Assembly (NCBI GenBank): GCA_935421135.1
Contig: OW285194.1
Span: forward strand, 11,059,376 to 11,123,375
Source of the DNA: Bugulina stolonifera
Lineage: Eukaryota > Bryozoa > Gymnolaemata > Cheilostomatida > Bugulidae
Reading direction: 5' to 3'
Length of the DNA stretch: 64,000 nt
The notes below the pieces were generated by a model, which searched no databases, had not been told where the DNA came from, and saw nothing but the letters and a program-made list of their open reading frames with translations. A program made the translations under genes and the position numbers. Shown here piece by piece: positions 46,911 to 64,000 of the stretch (positions are counted from its first letter, which is position 1; each line of letters begins with the position of its first letter).

Positions 46911-47851
46911 CAGGGCTCTCAACTTGATAAAGTGAAAAATCCTAATAAAATGCTGAATTGAGGAAAAAGATGCCACTGCGAGGCCAGAGGCCCCGCCAGC
47001 CTGTGAAGCGGGCTGCCTGGGAGGACGCGGGAGGGGCGGCGGACCGCCCTCCTGCGTTTGAAAATTTTTTAACCGTGCCGTCTAAAATGGCACCAGTTCA
47101 TGCAATTCTAGTCATATTTTACTTAAAATGTGCTGTGCTTGGTAGAGGTTGGAACATGCAACTTGTGTGTATTTATTTGGTAGAACAAACAAAGATGCAA
47201 ATAGGGCATACAGTATATACATGTACAGTGTAGATGTAGGTGGTGGAGATAGTGGAAAATATTGTGTATATATTATACAATAACTGCAGATAACAATATG
47301 ACACCATAACACAGATTTAAACAAAATACAGATATAGCCTATATCTGTATGGCTCCAAGTGGAAGTGGAACAGATGAGGTGGGTACACAGTGCATGCAAA
47401 ATGTTTGAAATGTTTTGACTTGTCCCCCTTGTTTTCTTGTCAATATCTAAAATGTTATATATTTGTGGGTAAACAGTAGTACTTGGGACTTTCTAACACA
47501 AAAATATTTGCAACATATACAATTACATATCTCTTATGTGTTATTTTGTAAAACCTATTAATATCAGATTGGAAAATAATTTAGACATCCATTTGATTCA
47601 AATATTAAATTGAGTAGGTTAGCAACCTCTCAACTCCCAATTGATTCCATTGGACAGACTTTGTTTGTGTATGGCTTTGGTGCTAGTTAGCCTACTAGCA
47701 AAGGGAGTACTCTCTTTGCTACTAGTAACAAATCCTAACACAATAGCAAAATCCGAACAGTGAGTGGAAAATATGGAAATCCGTCCGAATGCCCAAAAGG
47801 GAAGGACAAATCCGAACAATTTGGATTTAATCCGAGTAGTTGAGAGCCCTG
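46911..47851. mobile_element. hAT-like non-autonomous element, 941 bp, family CAGGGCTCTCAA
   Basis: Terminal inverted repeat CAGGGCTCTCAACT at the left and AGTTGAGAGCCCTG at the right, with CACTTG directly repeated on both sides (46905-46910, 47852-47857). Same family as 22006-22439: both have the CAGGGCTCTCAA ends and TCCGA-rich subterminal sequence. It contains a GC-rich tract (about 46970-47065) that is unlike the host background and gives only a short, stop-bounded frame. Confidence 0.8.
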
Positions 47852-48224
47852 CACTTGTATTCTGAGTTATTTAGCATAAATTTCCAAATGAAGAAATTTC
47901 GTGCTTCGCTCTGCATGAACAACGTTGATCTAGTGATTTGTGCATGGCTTTAGGTAAACTGTATTATTTTAGAGCTACATGTACATGATTGTATCTGATC
48001 CATCACAATTAGGTGGGGGTTGTCTTCTTCCTATACCTCTTTAATAGAGGCTATAAAAGTACGAAATTATACAATATTTATGCAATTGTTTAAACAACAA
48101 ATATCAAATTATTTAGAATAATTATTACAGTAATTCCATTAAAAATAATCAATAATTCTACCAGTTTAATTAATCAGAACATCTATTAGAGACTATAACA
48201 TTAATATGTCAATACAAAGATGGC
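47852..48224. other. Noncoding stretch upstream of a possible promoter
   Basis: AT-rich with one GGTTGTCTTCTTCC motif of the recurrent type at about 48017. No gene. Confidence 0.4.
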
Positions 48225-48376
48225 GATCGCCTGGCTTTGTTTTGCTTCCGACGCTTCCTAGAGATTACATCGCATATCCTGTATCTTTTATTGTATATGT
48301 GATACTCTCACTTCTACTGCGAACTAATTTACTTCGGTGTATACACGGTTGGTGAGGCCAACAATTTTATAATGAG
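48225..48376 (+). other. Possible 5' noncoding exon and start region of the Ena/VASP-like gene
   Basis: AAGATGGCGATCGCC at about 48220 resembles a YY1-type start-site motif, and a strong donor ATGAG/GTAAGAT follows at 48376. The short frame from that ATG stops after 13 codons, so the segment would be untranslated. The link to the coding exon 7 kb downstream is conjecture. Confidence 0.25.
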
Positions 48377-51300
48377 GTAAGATTTGTTGCATTTTAACCA
48401 GTCGCCAGGGATAAATTAATTTCAATTGGAAGTGGAAATTCTTACTTCCCCAATCAATTATTATTATTATAATGGTTAATTATAATATTGTTGTTATTAA
48501 TATTATTATTGCGTACTCTTTTCTGAACTAGGAATAATTATTATTTAGTTATTGACTGTGGACTACTGCTATACTGTTTTCTCGACTGTTACTGCACTGA
48601 TCCTAGGCCGGGATAGTCCTACTCATAAAACTAACTAACTATAGATTAGATTTGAATAGTTATTAATTAATCAAGTAATTACTAAATTGTTAAGTGGTAA
48701 ATATAGTGTTAATGGGTTCACTAACTTTTATCCTACCATTTGCATTCTGTGATCAAATCCATTGACTTCCCTTTGAAAATAAATTAAAATCATTTTAATT
48801 TTTCAATAATTATTTCAAATAATTATAATATTTAAATAGTCTTTTCTAAATCTCAAGTAATATAGCCCACCAAATGTCAAATGAGATTAATGTAGGCCTA
48901 AATATTGTCTTGTCTCGGCTAAATTAAAATTCCTTGATCCAGGGTTAAGGGAAAAGAAGAACAATGTGAATTGCTGGTCCTTTTGTAGTCCGCTATTATC
49001 TCACCAGAGCGGAGTTTCTGATCAGAAAGCTGTGCAGGAAATTGTTAGTGTGACAGGCAACAGAATTGAAAACATAAGCATGTCTGGTGTTAGTTCCTAC
49101 GTGACTTTAATTTCGTGATTATTACTATCATAATTATATTGATTATTGCAAAAAGTCCATTTCATTGATCTAAAAATTTGACCATGTTATTTTATCACTA
49201 ATTAACTTTACAGAGATGATTCCTGTCAACTGTTTGCCATCAGATTAGCCTAGTTGTTGAATTACTGGCCAAATTAAGAATTATCAAGAAAAGTAAGAAG
49301 TCCATACTTTTACTGCCCTTTTCATTTCTTTACCATGGCAGACTTAAAAGTTGAAAATGCAAGTCATTTCAGGTCTGCTTTTAGTTAACACAGCCAACAT
49401 ATTTTTAATGAATTATTACTTTTAGCTGAGTGACGATGAAGTCAAATGATAAATATCAGACGTATTCAATTCTACTTCAATACTGGCAAATTGGTCTATT
49501 GGTTATGTTCATTATAAAGGGTATGTTTGGATATTGAGATGCTTTGCATGAGTTAACACAACTCAAAAGTTGTAGAGTTAATTTATAGGTCTAGAGTGAA
49601 CTTGAAGGTTAGCTTTGAGCCTATTGTGTAAGCACAGCCCTAAGGGTTTTATTGAGTGTTCACATAGAGTGATTTGTAGCGCTTCCTATTCCGTTCTGAC
49701 GCAGGTGAGACACAGAGATAGTTTGCATCTGAATCGATTACCTTTTTTGCAGAGGCTCAAACTCTATCGTTCTTGAAGCCAGGGGAGTCACCAATATCGG
49801 TCTGGTCATAAATTTCATGAATAATATGATTACACTCCAAACTCTGTACATTTTTTAAAAAGGATGTCTCACGGATCTATAGCTCATGAGCCTCGGTGGA
49901 ATTTGTTTTGTGTAGTATTGAGATGTTTAGTCATAATCTCATCGACTATTAGTATATTCTCCAGAGCCATGAGTCTCTTCCTTCTAGGAACATCTTACTC
50001 TGTTTTGATTGTTGGCCTCATTCCATTTCAGTTTGAGTTATTCCTAGTGCTATAGCTGACCAGAGACATATCTTTCAACAATGAGTCCTGCGTTTTCGCC
50101 ATGTGGCATTAGGTGTCCCAAAGAAACAATTTGGAAATCTTTTTGAGGCTATAACATCATAATGCACCGAGTCTACCAAGTTAGAGCAAGCAACTTATAA
50201 AGTACTTTTTTGAGAAATAAAAAGTTATTAGGGCAAATTAAGGGACTAATGCGTTATTAATGCCTTCATTATATTAACATACGAGATAAGCTTTTAGTAA
50301 TTTCAATTAAGTGCTATAATTAATGTTTGGAGTCCTACAGGCAAAAGCAAGTATTTTAGTACCAGCCTATAGAAAGTTCAAAAATTTGTACCATTTCTAC
50401 TTGCCTGAAATTTGATTACATTTTCAAGCAAGTAGAAATGCTTGTAGGCTATTATTTAATAGAAATTTGGTCAATCCCTGCACCCTTTCTCAAAACTGAT
50501 CTCATATAAGGCCTCATTTCCAGCTAACACAAAAGCTATTATCAGTTCCAAACGAAGGAGGTAGTAGACCGACTCAACCACGTAGTAATGCGTTATAAAC
50601 TGCAATGCTGGCCACCATTATTCACAGTGCCATTAGGCTACATACATGTACGTGTATATAGATTTATACAACTGAAGTCAAAATGTGAACCTGAATGCAT
50701 AGTTTGTTCAATGTGTATTTTAAACACATTTCACTCACCTGCAAATGACTATCAGTCAGTGTTTACATAACCTATGAGGAACCTTGATTTGCTCACTCAT
50801 GGATCAGAACTGATAAGCTTATTAGCAATGGTATCCTTATCATGTAGGTTTATACATATTATTATATTCTATGCATATGTGTTGCGACTTACAGTGTAAT
50901 ATACATGTATGTGTAGTTTATTGGGCTAGTTCTATAGCACTTGAATTTATCCTCTAGCAACATTTTGGCATGCTGCATTGATCAATAATTCGGGCAGTTT
51001 AGTTGTTGGTAAATCTTGCTAAGCTTAGGAACCTCATTTTCATGTATCTGGTGTACTAATAGCTACCAACCCTAGTCAGTAGTCATCAGTTGTTTGTTTA
51101 CAAGTCAACTTCCTGATTGGTTTTACATCAGTTCTGGATGAGTTGTGCTTTCAAGGCTGAGTATTTGAGTAGGCTATAAGATGAGCATGCTGTGTCTCCT
51201 GGGAAGTGACTGCAAATGTGTGCCTGACTATAATAGCCTACCAACTGTTTTCAGTTAGAGTTTGACAATTGACAACTGTGGCCTTATTGTTGGACAAGTT

Positions 51301-54300
51301 TTCAGTAGGCTCAAAAGTCACCCACATTTTGTCTCTTAGCTTGCTTGGTTTCTGAAGCTATGACATAGGTGTGTAAACTAAGGTAATTAGAGGTCAGTGG
51401 TTATCAGATGTATTTAAACTTCAGAGCTGGCAGGCAATATTATAATTATACACCCATTTGATAGGCTATTATCCTTGTATCCCAGTATTCTGTTGTACTG
51501 TAGATATAAGTAATATAGGTAATCTCAATGCTGAATCAATCAAGCTAGCAATCAATCATCCACTGACTGAAAAGTTGATACTAGGCAATGATTTTGCATT
51601 CAGTATTTTACACCATGTGAGTCGCAAGAAACTAGCCAGAATCAATATTGACTTGAAATGAATCATATCTTTCAAGTTGTGCTCAAGTGATGTCTAGGAA
51701 AAGGCTGCTTGCTGCCTGCTAGCTAATTACTTTCTGAATATGGATCAATTAATGTATGTGATTCACCACAGCAATAAGAATAATTACTTGTGATGCAAAT
51801 CAGTAAATCAATCTGGACTGCATATTATATAGCTTTACTACTACTGTCTATCAGTATACAAGTCTCTATATTATAATAGAGATTTTGTACGATGCAATCT
51901 GGTATTTTATGGCACCCAGATGTGGCTGGTATTGCTAATTTTAGCCGCAGAGTTGAAGCTAAAACTTCTCTCATTATCAAACAAGTTGAATATGACTGGG
52001 ATAATGGAGTATCCATCCAGTTTCGTCAGTTGTCATTGTAAATACATGGTGGGTTGATGATAAACATTGTGGGTATGGAAAGGGATATCTGATATTTCGG
52101 ATACTACTGTTGCACTACCTAACCTGATAAAGGCAGCTAGTCATATAATAGCCAGTGAAATACATAATTTTATCTCAGACATATCTATGACTGCCATTGT
52201 TAGTCACTTCCTATACACATGTCCAATCTAATGTTACATCTCTCTTCTTCCACTGCAGTTAGAAATAGACCACTCCTGACTGTGATACAATGCTACTTGT
52301 ACACAGTATCCTAATTGCTCTATTGTTCCTGTTTACTTGAGTTGTGAAGACCATGATGCTAATGATTGTTTAGTTACTAATTGGTACCCTAACTGTTAGA
52401 TGTCTGTGTGATAGTAAAACTACTAACCCAGCCCGGCGTAGTTCTAGTGGAACTGATTTGAATAATTTTATGCATTTACTAACTGTCAAATACTGACAAA
52501 ACAGGATATATTATATTCTTCGATTAAAACTTGGATGGAAAGACTTGCAAACTTGTACGAGCTGAAGTATACGCGTTTATGAAAGGTCTATAATATTGGT
52601 GAAACGGCTCAGATGTGGCACATTATTTAAAATCAAACAAACGTGGATATATATTTTGTATAAACATATAAATTCACACTAATCAGCGTGCCATAATTGA
52701 AGGTGCCATTTTCTGCACATATCAGATGCAGATAGTCGACCATCATGCTTATAGGTCATTTTGCTATGCAAAAGAGACTAGATAAACATAATATTGTATG
52801 CATAATATTTATAATGAAATTAATAACCTGTTAAGAAAGCCATTATTTGTGCTAAATTCCTTCATAGTTATCAGAGATGGGCTACTCATCTTTCTTAGCC
52901 TGTGCACTATGTTGCAATAAAGTCCTAGAGTTGCGTTTATCCTATATGCCTATATTGTATTTGTTTCAGATTAAAAGTATTGCTATCTCTCTCTTATTCC
53001 AGATAGACCTGTCGGAAAATAGTACCTGAGGTCCTCACTTGCGCTATGAATATGTTATCATCTTGCTTCAATGATAAATTTCTTAGAAATCAGTGTGTTT
53101 TGGGAGTTGTCTTCTGAGTGAAAAGTTGTTTGGCGTTTCACATCTTCTACTGTATTTTCTGAAATCGCTGTTAGTATTTAGAATCTCGGTCTGCAGCTGG
53201 TCAAACAGTGTTTACTCTTGTTCAACTTGAACTAAAAATCAAAATCACATTTGATCCCAGGGGCTCAAGATGCAGCAATTAGGATATGTCAATTAGCTCA
53301 ATGACGTCGTAGGCTGCGAGTGACTTCTTATCAGAGTCACCATATTGGAATATATCGTCTTCTAGCCTCGATAGGGCACTTGCTGATAAGATACTTGCCT
53401 TTGTTGACTGTTTTATCAATTGGATCGCTGGTATTGGTAGTCATATTGAGGAGTATTATTTAGCCTATAGATCCTCTCGCCTAACTATTTAGGCCTATTA
53501 CAAATTTGGCCCTATATTTCCTCTACCTTGTAGCATTATATGTGGGGTATTCTGTTAGTTTTTATCTACAAGATGAATATTCTAGTTTTGATAGCTAAGC
53601 ATGTTAATGTTAGGGGGTTTGGCCATTTTCTATATATTGTATAATGTATTTTTAGCATGTTAATACTTGAGTCTTGAACATGATAATTAGCTTCATTTCT
53701 TCCACTTGTATGTTCTTTCAATATTAGCTAGTTTTGATGTTGATTCTGGAGTTGTGTCCTCTTACCTGCTATTTAGTTTTGCAGGGTTATCCTCTCTCCT
53801 TGTATATTCATTTTTTAGCTCAACAATTTCTTTTTTCTTATAGGGAAAGTGTCCCATTGAGGAAGTGTGCACCGATTATTATCACATGGCCATACTGAAT
53901 TTATATTATTTGCAAAACAAATGAGTTTCTTTAGTCAAAATTATATGGTTCCTTCTCAAGTTCAGAGGAGTCTCTAATATGCATTTGGGCTTAGCCTAAG
54001 AACAGGAAATTCCCAATTTGGTTTACCTCCATGGCCTGGCATTAATCTTCCATTTTAAATTGTTTATGTTGTAGTGAGAACAATCGTAATCCAAATTGAT
54101 TTGATTTGTTACTGAATCAGCTCTAACCTATTAATAGAGCTATAAGATATTACTCTTTGTACTCCACTAAATTTACAAGCTAAGCACTGCACCAGCTGTT
54201 CTAAATAAGATATAAACATCAATTGAGGGCAACCCGATCTCCCCACCCTTATTATGTATAGGTTAAAGTCTTGTGGTTAGAGTATGAAGGCTAATCAATG

Positions 54301-55459
54301 CCTGACTGCCTACTACTGATTGTTTCTCCTTCACTCTAGCATTGTAAGGTGGCTAGTTCGCAAGTCCAAGATCATTATTCAAATTGTAGTTGACAATCAA
54401 CACCCATTACAGTAGTTCGTCAAGTTGTACTCTTCAGCTTGCGCTATTGACCTGAAGTACTCTTCGCTCTTGTACTCGGTTTATTTTCATATCAGTAAAA
54501 ATTCTAATCGATAACACCCACATAGAAAGTAAACTATCGGAATTATTAGGTTAATCATTAATTATCATACTCAGTCTCGCGGTTGTAACTGGGTTTTAAC
54601 ATTGTTCTTATACAAGCCATCGGTGTAATCGGGATAGAAGAATCAATCAATTATACAGAAAAGGAACTTCAAACTAATTATATAAAGGAAGAACTGTTGA
54701 GGTTAGCACTCGATTTGCCTTTATTAATGACAGTCTGGGGATTTAGTAAGAGGATTCCACTGGAGACATCTTGGAATTTTGATAACATCGCTCTCGTTAA
54801 GTATAGTCACAACTAGCAGTCAGGAAACTAGCGATCGAAAGTTAGTACTGGAACCTAGTGCTGCTAAACATCAGTGGTCTGAGAGGACGTTGTAAATAGA
54901 GCGGTGGCTTGCACTTTGCACAAACTTTGGATATCTCTGAGAAGATACATGATCTGGATTGCTTCTGTTCCAGCAGCAGCTTTATCTTCACAACAGCTGT
55001 AATATCAATTTACCATTCAATATTGATATTGTGAATCAGGCTTTATAAATAGCCTAAATGATTTTATTTTCATATGATGTCAATGTGAAAATCACTTGCT
55101 ATCTGATAGAGCTATAGACTGCATGAGCTATATACCACTACTACGAATAGTGTCACACATAAGACCTGTTATTGACTGATAAGGATATGGTAATCTGGTG
55201 ATGGGTCTATATCATCTGCTGCTGTCATAAACTCTGGATTGGATATTTCAACCATCAACAGCTATTCTTCGACGGCTTCCTCTTTCTAAGGCAGTTACAA
55301 TCATCTAATACTCTGGCGGGTTATTCTGTCTGAGCATTGCTAATGGTGCTTAGATTTTGGCGGAGCGCATAAAGGGATTTCTGACTTCTACGGAAAGTAT
55401 TTTTTGTTCTCCTAGACTGTTCCGGATTTAAAATTGCGTCATATCCGTACAATAACAGC
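48377..55459. other. 7-kb stretch without a supported coding exon
   Basis: If the exon above is real, this is the first intron plus 5' UTR of the Ena/VASP-like gene. AT-rich, with recurrent GAGTTGTCTTCT-type motifs (53104, 53750) and no repeat elements with clear ends. Short open frames (49864-50055, 51458-51661) lack splice support. Confidence 0.4.
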
Positions 55460-63765
<8,306 letters not shown>

Positions 63766-64000
63766 ACTACCGATACCTATGATAGGCCTACCGTGTAGTC
63801 CCTATAATGTTCAGGTTTAGGGCTATATGGTCCTGTCTATTTACGTCCCTGCATTCAGTTACATCAGGCGGGAATTCCCTGCTGTGTTAGACGTTGATAG
63901 CGACTAACTTGTTCTGAATGTAGACTGCCTGTAAGTAATGCAGCCGGTCACCTAGTGAAATAATAATAGTTGCGAGTGCTGTGTATTATATATTTGTATC
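63766..64000 (+). other. 3' flank of the Ena/VASP-like reading frame
   Basis: Follows the stop codon. No polyadenylation hexamer or convincing further exon before the window ends. Confidence 0.4.

Noticed and set aside
46958..47233. Frame beginning MRKKMPLRGQRPRQP
   Set aside because: It lies wholly within a non-autonomous hAT-like element and runs through a GC-rich tract into AT-rich noncoding sequence.

Overview
The window is animal nuclear DNA: AT-rich, with genes broken into many short GT-AG exons, families that are clearly metazoan (an Ena/VASP EVH1 protein, an SLC18B1-type MFS carrier, a Rab GTPase, CTHRC1-type extracellular domains), minisatellites, SINEs and small inverted-repeat transposons. 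A demosponge or another early-branching invertebrate fits best. That is an inference from style and gene content; there is no species marker.

Layout. (1) 1-1858, + strand: the 3' end of a gene belonging to an unrecognised Pro/Lys-rich family. (2) 5177-13940, - strand: a secreted Cys-rich protein with three tandem domains resembling the C-terminal domain of CTHRC1, rebuilt here as 15 exons. (3) 14140-28730, - strand: a tandem duplication of the family seen at position 1. It holds a complete 9-exon copy (A, 15188-18298), a decayed 3' fragment (C, 19855-20718), a stretch matching only 3' flank (D, 21220-22520) split by a hAT-like MITE, and a complete 11-exon copy (B, 24783-28615) in which one exon has been triplicated. 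(4) 29649-36264, - strand: an 11-exon MFS carrier close to SLC18B1, intact except for one in-frame stop. (5) 36265-41103: transposon debris, including a foldback element and a degraded P/THAP9-like element between long inverted repeats. (6) 41104-44939, + strand: a complete 6-exon Rab GTPase. (7) 44940-55459: mostly noncoding, with two hAT-like MITEs and a possible 5' noncoding exon. (8) 55460-63765, + strand: an Ena/VASP-type gene with a Ser/Pro-rich N-terminal exon and an EVH1 domain. Its 6.5-kb intron carries a 2.1-kb transposon with perfect terminal inverted repeats.

The genes do not form an operon or an obvious pathway. They share a mode of change: tandem duplication at every scale. Whole genes are copied (A to D), single symmetric exons are copied (exon 7 of B), exon modules are copied (three CTHRC1-like domains, all bounded by phase-1 introns), and splice-site-sized repeats occur just upstream of real splice sites in the Rab and MFS genes. 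A short hairpin-forming motif near GAGTTGTCTTCTCTC recurs across the window.

Exon models were made by hand from splice consensus, phase agreement and homology between copies. No alignment, transcript or database search was run.
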